Assembly (NCBI GenBank): GCA_026645945.1
Contig: JAPKMO010000025.1
Location: 1 to 45,977 of the forward strand
Direction: 5' to 3'
DNA length: 45,977 nucleotides
Source: Anaerolineae bacterium
Lineage (GTDB): Bacteria; Chloroflexota; Anaerolineae; Aggregatilineales; Phototrophicaceae
The position numbers and the translations under genes were made by a program. Numbering within the stretch: position 1 is the first letter of the stretch; every line of letters begins with the position of its first letter. A model generated the notes under the pieces. That model had not been told where the DNA came from. It saw only the letters and a program-made list of their open reading frames with translations, and searched no databases. Shown in pieces: positions 7,184 to 17,034 of the stretch.

Positions 7184-8239
7184 ATGGAAAACATCCGACT
7201 CACATCACTAGTTGCCTGCGCGGGTTGAGCGTCTAAACTCGGTCCAAAAGACCTGGCGCAAGTTTTGCGTCCGCTGACAGGCATGTTCCCAACTGAAGAT
7301 TATCCCGCGCTGCTGGTCGGCCTGGCCGAACCGGACGATTCGGCTGTCTACCGGCTGGACGCCGAACGCGCCATCATCTCGACGGTGGACTTTTTCCCGC
7401 CCGTTGTGGATGACCCTTATGCATTTGGCGCGATTGCGGCTGCCAACGCCCTGAGCGACATTTATGCGATGGGCGGCGAGCCGGTGTTTGCCATCAACCT
7501 GGTCGCCTACCCCGACGGCTATGGGCTGGACATCCTGACCGAAATCCTGCGCGGCGGCGCGGAAAAAGTCCGCGAGGCCGGCGCGGCCATTGCCGGCGGG
7601 CATACCGTGACCGACAAAGAACCCAAATATGGGCTGGCCGTCACCGGCGTCATTCATCCTGGTCAGATCATCACCAAAGGCGGCGCGCAGCCGGGCGACC
7701 AGTTGGTGCTGAGCAAACCGCTCGGCAGCGGCGTTATCACCACTGCCCTTAAAAACGAAAAAGCGCAGCCTGACCATGTTGAAGCGGCCATTGCCAGCAT
7801 GTTACGGCTCAACCGGGACGCTTCGCGGCTGGCGCGGTCTTACGGCGTTCGTGCCATGACCGACATCACGGGTTATAGTTTATTAGGACACGGCCACGAA
7901 ATGGCCCACCTCAGCACGGCGGACTTTTTTATTCAATTTGAGGCGCTTCACTGGCTGCCCGGCGCGTTCGACTACGGCCAGCAGGAAATTTTCGCCGGCG
8001 GCCTGTTCCGCAACCTTGACTATTTCGGCCAATGGGTGCATTTTGAAGGGGACTTTAAACCGTTTGAGCGCGATCTGCTTTTCGACCCGCAGACTTCCGG
8101 GGGACTGCTGATGGCCGTACCGCCCGAAAATCTGGCAGCTTTAATGCACGATCTGGCGCTGGCCGGGGACAGCGCGCGCCATATTGGCGAAGTTCGCGCC
8201 GGGAACGGCAGGATTAACGTATATAAAAGTAACGTCTGA
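7184..8239 (+). CDS. selD: Selenide, water dikinase (selenophosphate synthase), itself a selenoprotein with UGA-encoded Sec15
   Basis: SelD makes selenophosphate from selenide and ATP for selenocysteine synthesis and tRNA 2-selenouridine. Reading from ATG 7184, the frame meets one TGA (7226-7228) in the context CAG-TGA-ASKLGP. This is exactly where SelD carries its catalytic Cys or Sec, and the frame then stays open to 8239. Read with Sec, the protein is 351 residues, close to the usual length of about 347. A gene caller that treats TGA as a stop would start at 7265 and lose the active site. Downstream are the AIR-synthase-like signatures DFFPPVVDDPYAFG, AANALSDIYAMGG, AGGHTV and DITGYSLLGH. 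The existence of Sec implies selA, selB and selC elsewhere in the genome. Confidence 0.93.
7226..7259 (+). promoter_or_regulatory. Putative bacterial SECIS element in selD
   Basis: Directly after the UGA, GCG (7229-7231) can pair with CGC (7257-7259). CUC-GGUC (7238-7244) can pair with GACC-UGG (7250-7256) apart from one C-U mismatch, leaving an apical CAAAA loop about 16 bases from the UGA. The size and distance fit bacterial SECIS hairpins. The usual G at the start of the apical loop is not obvious, so the exact fold is uncertain. Confidence 0.45.
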
Positions 8240-8262
8240 TTAACGAGCAGGAGCATCGGCTG

Positions 8263-8673
8263 ATGGTTAGCCAACCCAGTCATACTTACGGCCTTTCTAA
8301 AAATCTGTTCGTCAGCCGTAAAGCCAGCGGCGATTCGATCGTCGTCGGCGGCACCGGCGAAGACAGCACGCGCTGGACGCGGGTGCTGTCCTATCGCGCC
8401 GCGCAAATGCTGTGGTTTAATCTGGCGGAACTGCTCTATCCCGAAAAATCCAAACGCATCGGCGGCCTCATCACCACCGCGCCCTTGCGCGGCGCCGACC
8501 TCCCTACTATCACCACGCATACCGCCGTAGATAAAACCGAAGACAGCTATTTTGAAGTTACCGGATGGGCCGGCAGCCAGAGCTGGATCATCAAACTGGA
8601 TGCCGACGAGGTTCGACGTTTCTGGGCGGCTCTGGATGCAGTTTTAACCCCTATCGAGTGGTCGGAGCAGTAG
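8263..8673 (+). CDS. Hypothetical protein
   Basis: This 136-residue soluble protein has no signal peptide or membrane segment. I see a mixed alpha/beta composition with several Trp residues (WTRV, MLWFNLAELLYP, GWAGSQSWIIKL, VRRFWAALDAVL) but no family motif. It starts 23 bases after selD with AGGAG nine bases upstream of ATG 8263, so cotranscription with selD is likely. The sequence does not show whether it takes part in selenium metabolism. Confidence 0.7.
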   Translation: MVSQPSHTYGLSKNLFVSRKASGDSIVVGGTGEDSTRWTRVLSYRAAQMLWFNLAELLYPEKSKRIGGLITTAPLRGADLPTITTHTAVDKTEDSYFEVTGWAGSQSWIIKLDADEVRRFWAALDAVLTPIEWSEQ

Positions 8674-8808
8674 CCCGTTTCAGAGTCCTATCCCGCGCGT
8701 CGAAAACACGGCGCAGTCCTCCGCAGTTTTGCGCGCAAACCAGAAGTGTATTAGTATGCACGTTGTTGCGGTTAGATAATCGTTTGTTTTTGCCGAAAGA
8801 GGTCATTT

Positions 8809-10923
8809 ATGAGCAGCTACCCCTCGCCTGTCCCCAAACCCCCCTCGGCGGGTGCGGGACAGACCGCGCTGGTGAAAACCAGCGGGGCTTATGTTAACCT
8901 GCGAAGCGGGCCTGGGACGAATTACCAGGACATCGGCGACATCTTTAACAATACCGTATTGGTCTATTATCCGGCTTCGCGCACGAGCAGCGGTTGGGTA
9001 TGGGTCGAGCAGTTTAACGCTTCAGGTTGGGTATCCACCAGCGTTATTTCCTTTGAAAACATCGCCGCGCCCAAACCCATCCCGCCCGACCAGGCCACAC
9101 CCTACGACGGAAAAATCGGCATCTGGCATTGGAAAGGCGATGTGCTGCCGGAAAACAGCATCGAGGACGTAGCGCGCAATATCAAAGCCGCCGCGCCCTA
9201 CGTGACGCAGGTATGGGTCAAAATCAGTGACGCCACGCCACGCACCGGCGCGCAGTGGCAGGGTTATTGGGATACCAAACGCAGCCTGGCGATTGACGGC
9301 CCGCAAAGCGTTGACCGTTGGGTGAGCGCCCTACAAAAATTCAACATGGAATTCCATGCCTGGTGCGTGCCAAAGGGAACGCACACCGAAGCCGAAACTA
9401 ATATCATCATCCAGGCTTGCTCAAGACCGGGCGTTAAATCTCTGATTCTGGATGTAGAGCCTTACGCCGGTTTCTGGGAAGGCGGGCAGGCTGGCATCCG
9501 CCCGTTTATGACCCGCATCCGCCGCGCTCTGCCGGGTTCGTTCCATATCGGCCTCGGCGTTGACCCCCGGCGGCATCATTATGCCTCCATCTTTCCCCAG
9601 GAATGGTATCCTTTCGTCAACAGCGTGCATCCGATGGTCTACTGGGCGACCTTCCGGCGTACCCCGGAAGATTCGCTCAAAGAGACTTATGAAGTCTGGG
9701 GCGGGTATGGGCGTCCGATCATCCCCATTCTGGACGGCGATGCGCCCCCTAGCGAGATGGCGACCGCCATCACCCTTGCCACCCAGCGCCATCAGGCACG
9801 CGGCCTCAGTTGGTGGCGGTTGGGGACGATCACGCCTGCCGGTTGGAAAGCCATCAGTCAGCCGATCACACCCGGCACGCCCCCTCCTGGCCCGGTAGAC
9901 CCTGAACCGGCTCCGGGCATCGAGATCGTCGTCCGCCCCAGCGATACCGGATTCGCCAGCGGCACGTACACCGGCAAACCGGAGTTCAGCCGCTTTCAGG
10001 GAACCTGGGGATGGGAAGTGCTTTATAAAGGCACTGAGCCGCAGACCAGCAAAGTTTGGGCGCGCTGGACGCCGCGAATCAGCAAATCCGCCAAATACGA
10101 GATTGCGACTTTCGTCCCCGCGCGGCACGCCAGCACGCGCAACGCGCGCTTCAAAATCGCCAATGTTAAAGGCGTGAGCGGCGAAATGGTCGTTAACCTC
10201 GACCAGAGCCGCCACGCCAACCAGTGGGTAACGCTGGGGGTTTTTGACCTGGACGCCGCAACTGCCGGGGCGGGAACGGTGTTTTTGAACGACCTGACAG
10301 GCGAAACCGGGTTTGAAATCGCTTTCGACGCCTTGCGCTGGCAGGAAGTTACCATACCCGACAAACCCGCGCCCGGCGGCGAAAATCTGGCCGACGGTTA
10401 CGACTCCCCTGTAGGGACAGAAACCGAGCGGCGCAGCAGCAAGGTCTGGCCCGGCGAATGGATTGACGCCAGCCCCTTCGCCAGATTATATTTCGTCGGC
10501 ACACCCAGCGAAGCCTACCATACCGGCGCCGACCTCAACCTGCCGCGCGACGCCGACGCCCATGCGCCGGTTTATGCTTCCGCCAGCGGCGTGGTAACAT
10601 TCGCCGCCCAGCTCCCCGTCTGGGGCAATGTCATCATCATCAAACATGACCCCCTAAGCAGCAGCCGGATGGTGCTTTATGGGCGCTATGCGCATGTCGA
10701 GCAAATGATCGTAAAAGTTGGTGATCGGGTGCGCCGGGGACAGCAGATCGCCAAAGTCGGCAACGCCTTCGGGCGTTATGCCTACCACCTGCATTTTGAT
10801 CTCAGCCACACCACTATTCTGGAAAGCCAGCCCCAACATTGGCCCGCCAAGAACCTGAACAACCTGCTGGCGAACTACATTGATCCCCGCGACTTCATCC
10901 AGAACAACCGGCCTAAAAGCTAA
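8809..10923 (+). CDS. Multidomain cell-wall protein: SH3, TIM-barrel glycosidase-like, Golvesin and M23 peptidase domains
   Basis: The 704-residue product has four recognisable parts. A bacterial SH3 domain (about 22-83, YVNLRSGPGTNY) is followed by a probable TIM-barrel domain (about 102-345, KIGIWHWKGD ... LILDVEPYAG ... SWWRLGTIT) resembling GH25/DUF4015-like sugar hydrolases. A Golvesin-type carbohydrate-binding beta-sandwich (about 375-511) comes next. At the C-terminus is an M23/LytM zinc endopeptidase domain with HTGAD (His571, Asp575) and HLHFD (His660, His662), so the metal-binding set looks intact. This points to peptidoglycan or capsule cleavage. Unexpectedly, the N-terminus (MSSYPSPVPKPPS) shows no signal peptide. 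GAAAGAGGT precedes ATG 8809. Gene order upstream gives no functional partner. Confidence 0.85.
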   Translation: MSSYPSPVPKPPSAGAGQTALVKTSGAYVNLRSGPGTNYQDIGDIFNNTVLVYYPASRTSSGWVWVEQFNASGWVSTSVISFENIAAPKPIPPDQATPYDGKIGIWHWKGDVLPENSIEDVARNIKAAAPYVTQVWVKISDATPRTGAQWQGYWDTKRSLAIDGPQSVDRWVSALQKFNMEFHAWCVPKGTHTEAETNIIIQACSRPGVKSLILDVEPYAGFWEGGQAGIRPFMTRIRRALPGSFHIGLGVDPRRHHYASIFPQEWYPFVNSVHPMVYWATFRRTPEDSLKETYEVWGGYGRPIIPILDGDAPPSEMATAITLATQRHQARGLSWWRLGTITPAGWKAISQPITPGTPPPGPVDPEPAPGIEIVVRPSDTGFASGTYTGKPEFSRFQGTWGWEVLYKGTEPQTSKVWARWTPRISKSAKYEIATFVPARHASTRNARFKIANVKGVSGEMVVNLDQSRHANQWVTLGVFDLDAATAGAGTVFLNDLTGETGFEIAFDALRWQEVTIPDKPAPGGENLADGYDSPVGTETERRSSKVWPGEWIDASPFARLYFVGTPSEAYHTGADLNLPRDADAHAPVYASASGVVTFAAQLPVWGNVIIIKHDPLSSSRMVLYGRYAHVEQMIVKVGDRVRRGQQIAKVGNAFGRYAYHLHFDLSHTTILESQPQHWPAKNLNNLLANYIDPRDFIQNNRPKS

Positions 10924-10942
10924 AAACGAGGCCGAATCAAAA

Positions 10943-10967
10943 GGGGCGCTCCAGGCTGGAGCGCCCC
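10943..10967 (-). terminator. Terminator shared by converging genes
   Basis: A perfect 10-bp stem, GGGGCGCTCC with GGAGCGCCCC, has a 5-base loop. On the minus strand it is followed by TTTTGATT, so it best serves sufT. It can also stop plus-strand transcription from the M23 gene, less efficiently. Confidence 0.75.
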
Positions 10968-10980
10968 CGCCCTACTCCGT

Positions 10981-11289
10981 CTAAAACAAACCCCAATCGT
11001 CGGCAGCGCCTTCCTCCATCATGCTGGGGTCCCACATCTCCAGCCCCATTTCGATGGTGGTCGGCCTGCGTGTATAGTTCTGCGCCGTCCGCCGTGTCTG
11101 CTCAAGGAGCTGCGGCGCATACGGGCAAAACGGCGTGGTCATAATCATCACCAGATGGGCGCGGTCTTCCAGGATTTCAACCTTGCGAATCAGCCCCAAT
11201 TCGATAACGTTCATCCCAATTTCGGGATCAACCACGTCTCGTAAAGCCTCTCGCAGCCCTTCCTCGGTTATTTGTAGCTGGTCGGTCAT
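10981..11289 (-). CDS. sufT: SufT-like / MIP18 (DUF59) family Fe-S assembly factor
   Basis: The 102-residue protein carries the family signature DPEIGMNVIELGLI and the later TPFCPYAPQL with its conserved cysteine. Members (SufT, PaaD, eukaryotic CIA2) help deliver Fe-S clusters to client proteins. I chose ATG 11287-11289 over an in-frame ATG at 11346 because the predicted promoter (-10 at 11337-11342) lies downstream of the longer start, and the remaining protein begins exactly where the DUF59 fold begins. CGAGAGA lies about nine bases upstream. The gene is divergent from sufC, which supports the Fe-S role. Confidence 0.85.
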   Translation of the reverse strand: MTDQLQITEEGLREALRDVVDPEIGMNVIELGLIRKVEILEDRAHLVMIMTTPFCPYAPQLLEQTRRTAQNYTRRPTTIEMGLEMWDPSMMEEGAADDWGLF

Positions 11290-11336
11290 TATGGATTGTC
11301 TCTCGATCTCTGCAAACAGATGTTTTATAATTTTGT

Positions 11337-11365
11337 ATGCTAACACAGGCCCCTCCGGGAGTCAA
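11337..11365 (-). promoter_or_regulatory. Promoter of sufT
   Basis: TTGACT-17-TAGCAT on the minus strand predicts a start near 11330 and a leader of about 40 bases before ATG 11289. Confidence 0.6.
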
Positions 11366-11408
11366 TTTTTATAGCTCCAATCATAATTATCCACCATTAT
11401 TGATAAAT

Positions 11409-11459
11409 TTTAACTTGAGTTAAATTTATCTTGTGGCAGCCGTAACAGAGCATCTCTGT
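11409..11459. promoter_or_regulatory. Two inverted repeats in the sufT-sufC divergent region: candidate operators
   Basis: TTTAACT-TG-AGTTAAA (11409-11424) and ACAGAG-CAT-CTCTGT (11445-11459) are perfect short inverted repeats between the two divergent promoters. Their spacing suits a dimeric repressor such as an Rrf2-type or SufR-like iron/Fe-S sensor. No regulator gene is adjacent, so the binding protein is unknown. Confidence 0.35.
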
Positions 11460-11488
11460 GAGAATTTCTCTAATGTTAATTATAAATA

Positions 11489-11518
11489 TTGACACCGACC
11501 TGAAACGGCTGTTATACT
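11489..11518 (+). promoter_or_regulatory. Promoter of the suf operon
   Basis: A consensus TTGACA is followed by TATACT after 18 bases, predicting a start near 11525 and a 60-70 base leader to sufC. Confidence 0.75.
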
Positions 11519-11588
11519 TACCACAGCTTTGACCCATAGGTACGAAGAAAATTTAACCAGACATCAAAACTTGAGGAGGAAGCCCAGC

Positions 11589-12359
11589 ATGGGCGCTGCA
11601 CTGGAAATTCGCAACCTACACGTCTCTGTCGAGGATAAACCTATCCTTCGCGGGGTGAATTTGACGGTTAAACAGGGCGAGGTTCACGCCCTGATGGGGC
11701 CAAATGGCTCCGGCAAAAGCACCCTGGCAAACGTCCTGCTGGGGCATCCGGCTTACGAAGTGACCGCCGGGCAGATCATCTTCGAGGGTGAAGACCTGCT
11801 GGAAATGGAAGCCGACGAGCGCAGCCGGGCCGGTCTGTTTCTCGCTTTCCAGTACCCTGTCTCTATCCCCGGCGTCACGCTGGCGAATTTCCTGCGTCAG
11901 GCTATCAATGCGCGCATGAAGGCGAAAGACCCGGACAGCAAGGGCATCTCGATCCCGGAATTTCGTCGCCTGCTTAAGGCCAAGATGGATTTACTCCAGA
12001 TGGATCACAGTTTCGCCGGGCGCTACCTGAACGAAGGTTTTAGCGGCGGCGAGAAAAAACGCGCCGAAATCCTCCAGATGGCTACCCTCGAACCGCGCAT
12101 CGCCATCCTGGATGAAACCGATTCGGGGCTGGACATTGACGCGCTGCGGATTGTATCTGACGGCGTGAACAAACTGCGCGGGCCGAACCTGGGCGTTCTG
12201 GTCATCACACATTACCAGCGCATCCTCAACTACATCCAACCCCAATATGTCCATGTCATGCTCGAAGGCCAGATCGTCGAGAGTGATGGCCCGGAACTGG
12301 CGCTGCGCCTGGAAGAAATGGGCTACGACTGGATTCGGGAAAAATACAATGCCCTCTAA
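11589..12359 (+). CDS. sufC: Fe-S cluster assembly ATPase SufC
   Basis: The 256-residue ABC-type ATPase has Walker [10 protein letters not shown], the signature [14 protein letters not shown], Walker [16 protein letters not shown] and the H-loop THYQR. Inserts such as [13 protein letters not shown] are typical of SufC. It energises the SufBC2D scaffold on which Fe-S clusters are built in the cytoplasm. The frame is open further upstream, but GAGGAGGA at 11573-11580 and homology to SufC N-termini ([11 protein letters not shown]) fix the start at ATG 11589. It is the first gene of the operon, 30 bases before sufB. Confidence 0.96.
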   Translation: MGAALEIRNLHVSVEDKPILRGVNLTVKQGEVHALMGPNGSGKSTLANVLLGHPAYEVTAGQIIFEGEDLLEMEADERSRAGLFLAFQYPVSIPGVTLANFLRQAINARMKAKDPDSKGISIPEFRRLLKAKMDLLQMDHSFAGRYLNEGFSGGEKKRAEILQMATLEPRIAILDETDSGLDIDALRIVSDGVNKLRGPNLGVLVITHYQRILNYIQPQYVHVMLEGQIVESDGPELALRLEEMGYDWIREKYNAL

Positions 12360-12389
12360 CCAGAAGCTAAACGTCGAAGGAGCGATTTA

Positions 12390-13844
<1,455 letters not shown>

Positions 13845-13858
13845 CCATAACATTTATT

Positions 13859-13886
13859 CCGGGCGGCGGCGCGACCGCCAGCCCGG
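13859..13886 (+). other. Intercistronic hairpin between sufB and sufD
   Basis: CCGGGC-GGCGG (13859-13869) pairs with CCGCC-A-GCCCGG (13875-13886), an 11-bp stem with one bulged A and a 5-base loop. No U run follows, so mRNA stabilisation or processing is more likely than termination. Confidence 0.55.
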
Positions 13887-13921
13887 ATAACACCTGCATA
13901 ATACCGGAGGAGAAACTGACT

Positions 13922-15268
13922 GTGGCTGTGGTCAAACAACGCCGCCGCTCGCTTGCGCCTGCCGTGCCGAACTATACCGAGGCGGACGTTCGGGCGCTGA
14001 GCGCGGCTAACAACGAGCCGGTCTGGCTGCTGGAAAGCCGTCTGGCCGCCTGGGAACTGTACGAAGATATGCCCATGCCTACCCTCAATGACGAGGACTG
14101 GCGGCGCACCGATTACCGGCATATCCGCTGGGACGAAGCCGACCGTATCATCACGCCCAATGGGGCCACGCTCGACATCGTTCCGCCTTATAACCGCGAG
14201 CCGTTGATCGGCGACCGGCAGGGCGGCCTGCTGGTGGTTGTGGATGGCAAAATTGTCCAGCATGAAGTCGCCGATGAACTGGCGGGACAGGGCATCATTT
14301 TTACCGATTTGCGGACGGCCTGCCGCGATTACGCCGACCTGGTGCGCCCCAACCTGATGACCAAAGCCGTGCTGCCCGGCGAAGGGAAATTCGCGGCACT
14401 GCACGCCGCCCTGTGGACGCACGGCGTTTTCCTGTACGTGCCACGCGGCAAGGCCGCCGAACTGCCCTTCCATGTGGTTTTTTACAACACCCATCCCGGC
14501 GCCAGTCTGGGCCATGTGCTGGTGGTGCTGGAAGAAAATGCTCAGGCTACCATGCTCGTAGATTATGCTTCGTCGCCGGCGGAACAGCATTCCGCCTACA
14601 TCGGCGCGACCGAACTGCTGGTCGGCGACGCCGCCAATTTGCAGTACGTGGGCCTGCAAGACTGGAACCGCCAAACCTACGAATTCAGCCACCAGCGCGC
14701 CCGCGTGGGCCAGAATGCTAACCTTGACTGGATTACTGGCACGATGGGCGGTCGGCTGGTCAAGACGTATATGGAACTGGAACTGGATGGGCTGGGCGCA
14801 CATGGGCGTATGTCGGGCTTTTTCTTTGCCGACAACGAACAGCTTTTCGACCACGACACGCAGCAGAATCACAATGCCCCAATCACCGTATCCGACCTGC
14901 TGTTTAAGGGCGCGGCCAAAGACCATGCCCGCACCGTTTGGCAGGGCATGATTAAATCGCTGCCCAACATGCAGAAGATTGACGGCTTCCAGGCCAGCCG
15001 CAACCTGGTTTTGAGCGAACATGCCCGCATGGATGGCATTCCGGGCCTGGAAATTGAAGCCGACGATGTGGCCTGCTCCCATGCCGCCACCTTCGGCACG
15101 TTAGAAAAAGAACCTGTCTTTTACCTGATGAGCCGGGGCATCCCGCGCCCTACCGCCGAATTGATGGTGATTGACGGCTTCTTCGATGAACTGCTCCAGC
15201 GTATACCGTTTGAGCGCGTACGCGAGCGCCTTCAGGCGGCGATGGAGGCTAAAATCATCGGCGCGTAA
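13922..15268 (+). CDS. sufD: Fe-S cluster assembly protein SufD
   Basis: The 448-residue SufB paralogue has a divergent N-terminal domain with the motif WLLESRLAAWELYEDMPMP, then the beta-helix domain with FLYVPRGKAAELPFHVVFYN. It ends with CSHAATFGTLEKEPVFYLMSRGI, the conserved C-terminal SufD signature. It forms the SufBC2D complex. I take the GTG at 13922 as start because GGAGGAG (13906-13912) lies nine bases upstream and no ATG fits better. A 413-residue antisense open frame over this gene is a codon-bias shadow. Confidence 0.94.
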   Translation: MAVVKQRRRSLAPAVPNYTEADVRALSAANNEPVWLLESRLAAWELYEDMPMPTLNDEDWRRTDYRHIRWDEADRIITPNGATLDIVPPYNREPLIGDRQGGLLVVVDGKIVQHEVADELAGQGIIFTDLRTACRDYADLVRPNLMTKAVLPGEGKFAALHAALWTHGVFLYVPRGKAAELPFHVVFYNTHPGASLGHVLVVLEENAQATMLVDYASSPAEQHSAYIGATELLVGDAANLQYVGLQDWNRQTYEFSHQRARVGQNANLDWITGTMGGRLVKTYMELELDGLGAHGRMSGFFFADNEQLFDHDTQQNHNAPITVSDLLFKGAAKDHARTVWQGMIKSLPNMQKIDGFQASRNLVLSEHARMDGIPGLEIEADDVACSHAATFGTLEKEPVFYLMSRGIPRPTAELMVIDGFFDELLQRIPFERVRERLQAAMEAKIIGA

Positions 15269-15279
15269 AACTTCTTAAA

Positions 15280-15315
15280 AGGCGCGCCCTGTCTTTAAGG
15301 GCGTGCCTGTTTTTT
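15280..15315 (+). terminator. Intra-operon terminator between sufD and sufS
   Basis: AGGCGCGCCCT (15280-15290) pairs with AGGGCGTGCCT (15298-15308), with one G-U pair. A 7-base loop separates the arms and six T follow. It should reduce sufS-sufU expression relative to sufCBD, unless it is conditionally read through. Confidence 0.75.
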
Positions 15316-15359
15316 GCTTGTGCATAACGGCCCGGTTTTTACCGGCCAGGGGGAACACT

Positions 15360-16610
15360 ATGGCAAACACTGCCGAACAACCTTACGATGTGGAAGCCAT
15401 ACGAGCCGACTTTCCCATTCTCCATCAGGAAACCCGCCCCGGCGTGCCGCTTGTGTATCTGGATAACGCCGCTTCCAGCCAAAAACCGCGCCAGGTGATC
15501 GAAGTTCTGGACGATTATTACCGCCGTTATAATGCCAACGTCCACCGGGGCATTCATAAACTCAGCGAAGAAGCTACCGCCGCCTACGAAGGCGCGCGGG
15601 TGAAGATCAAACGTTTTATCAACGCCGCCAGCAAACGCGAAATCATCTTCACACGCGGCACGACCGAAAGTATCAACCTGGTCGCCCAAACCTGGGGGCG
15701 CGCCAATCTGAAAGCCGGTGACGCCGTTCTTACTACCGTCATGGAGCATCACTCAAACATCGTCCCCTGGCAGATGCTGGCCGCCGAAAAAGGTTTTACC
15801 ATCCGCTACGCACCCCTGCGTGACGACGGCACGCTGGATATGGACGCTTTCCGCCAGATGCTGGGCGAAGGCGCGGTTAAACTCGTCGCTGTTATGCACG
15901 TTTCCAACGTGCTGGGGACAATTAACCCGGTGGCGGAAATCGTGCGGCTGGCGCACGAGGCCGGGGCGCTGGCATTGGTGGACGGCGCGCAGAGCATCCC
16001 GAACATGCCGGTAGACGTGCAGCAGCTTGACGCCGACTTTTACGCCTTCAGCGGGCATAAAATGATCGGGCCAACCGGCATCGGCGTATTGTACGGCAAA
16101 CGCGACCTGTTAGAAACCATGCCGCCCTGGATGGGCGGCGGCGATATGATCTCCCGCGTGCGGCTGGACGGCAGCACGTGGAACGAACTGCCCTACAAGT
16201 TCGAGGCCGGCACGCCCTCTATCGCCCAGGCGGTAGGTCTGGGCGCAGCGGTGGACTACCTGAGCGCAGTCGGCCTGGATCGCATCCAGGCTTACGAAAA
16301 ACGCCTCATCGAGTACGCGCTGGAGCGGCTGGCCGAAGTGCCGCAGCTGCGGGTTTATGGCCCGCACGCTGACCAGAAAGGCGCGGTAGCGGCCTTCACT
16401 TTCGCCAACATCCACCCGCATGATCTGGCGCAGATGCTCGATGTGGAAGGAATCGCCATCCGCGCGGGGCATCACTGCGCCATGCCGCTGCACGATTACC
16501 TCGGCATCGGCGCATCGGCACGGGCCAGCTTCTACCTGTACAACACATTTTCCGAGGTTGACGTCCTCATCGAAGCGTTGTATAAAGCCAGAAAGGCCTT
16601 TTCGATTTAG
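15360..16610 (+). CDS. sufS: Cysteine desulfurase SufS
   Basis: This 416-residue PLP enzyme converts cysteine to alanine and an enzyme-bound persulfide. It shows VYLDNAASSQKP, NVHRGIHKLSEEAT, TRGTTESINLVA and the PLP-lysine motif FSGHKMIGPTGIG. The persulfide cysteine lies in RAGHHCAMPLHDYLG, which is the group II (SufS) form. AGGGGGA six bases upstream marks ATG 15360; a longer frame from 15303 runs through the terminator and can be discarded. sufU follows 16 bases later, as expected for a SufS that passes sulfur to SufU. Confidence 0.96.
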   Translation: MANTAEQPYDVEAIRADFPILHQETRPGVPLVYLDNAASSQKPRQVIEVLDDYYRRYNANVHRGIHKLSEEATAAYEGARVKIKRFINAASKREIIFTRGTTESINLVAQTWGRANLKAGDAVLTTVMEHHSNIVPWQMLAAEKGFTIRYAPLRDDGTLDMDAFRQMLGEGAVKLVAVMHVSNVLGTINPVAEIVRLAHEAGALALVDGAQSIPNMPVDVQQLDADFYAFSGHKMIGPTGIGVLYGKRDLLETMPPWMGGGDMISRVRLDGSTWNELPYKFEAGTPSIAQAVGLGAAVDYLSAVGLDRIQAYEKRLIEYALERLAEVPQLRVYGPHADQKGAVAAFTFANIHPHDLAQMLDVEGIAIRAGHHCAMPLHDYLGIGASARASFYLYNTFSEVDVLIEALYKARKAFSI

Positions 16611-16626
16611 GCAGGGCATCCACATC

Positions 16627-17031
16627 ATGTATGATATGTACCGTGAGAATATTCTGGATCATGCCCAGAATCCGCGTCATCCCGGTATTTTGTCCCCCGC
16701 CGATGTTGACCACGAGGAACATAACCCACTCTGCGGCGACCGCCTGCGTTTAACGCTGCGCCTGGACGAACAGAACCGCATTAAAGAAATCGCCTGGGAC
16801 GGCGAAGGCTGCGCCATCAGCCAGGCGACCGCTTCCATGCTGGCCGAGGAAATCCTGGGCAAGACGGTTGATGAGGTGCGCCAGATTACCCGCGATGAGG
16901 TGCTGGAACTGCTCGGCATCCCCCTCACCATCAACCGCCTGAAGTGCGCGCTGCTGTCGCTTAAAACGCTGACAATCGGGCTTTACGGCCTCAAAGAATG
17001 GCAGAAACACGACGACGAGGACGACGAATAG
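16627..17031 (+). CDS. sufU: Zinc-dependent sulfur transfer protein SufU
   Basis: The 134-residue protein starts with the typical MYDMYRENILDHAQNPRHPG and keeps the Zn ligands: LCGD (Cys36, Asp38), GEGCAIS (Cys62) and RLKCALL (Cys107). SufU accepts persulfide sulfur from SufS by ligand exchange at zinc and passes it to SufB. It is somewhat shorter than the Bacillus protein. The CGD motif and the GEGCAIS-type block distinguish it from IscU. The Rieske gene begins three bases after its stop, indicating translational coupling. Confidence 0.93.
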   Translation: MYDMYRENILDHAQNPRHPGILSPADVDHEEHNPLCGDRLRLTLRLDEQNRIKEIAWDGEGCAISQATASMLAEEILGKTVDEVRQITRDEVLELLGIPLTINRLKCALLSLKTLTIGLYGLKEWQKHDDEDDE

Positions 17032-17034
17032 CTT

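Noticed and set aside
7226..7228. Nonsense mutation or frameshift in selD
   Set aside because: The TGA sits precisely at the known Sec/Cys position, both flanks match SelD in the same frame, and a hairpin follows. A random stop would not coincide with this site.
11290..11346. Longer N-terminus of the SufT-like protein starting at 11346
   Set aside because: The predicted promoter lies between the two start codons and the extra 19 residues precede the normal beginning of the family fold.
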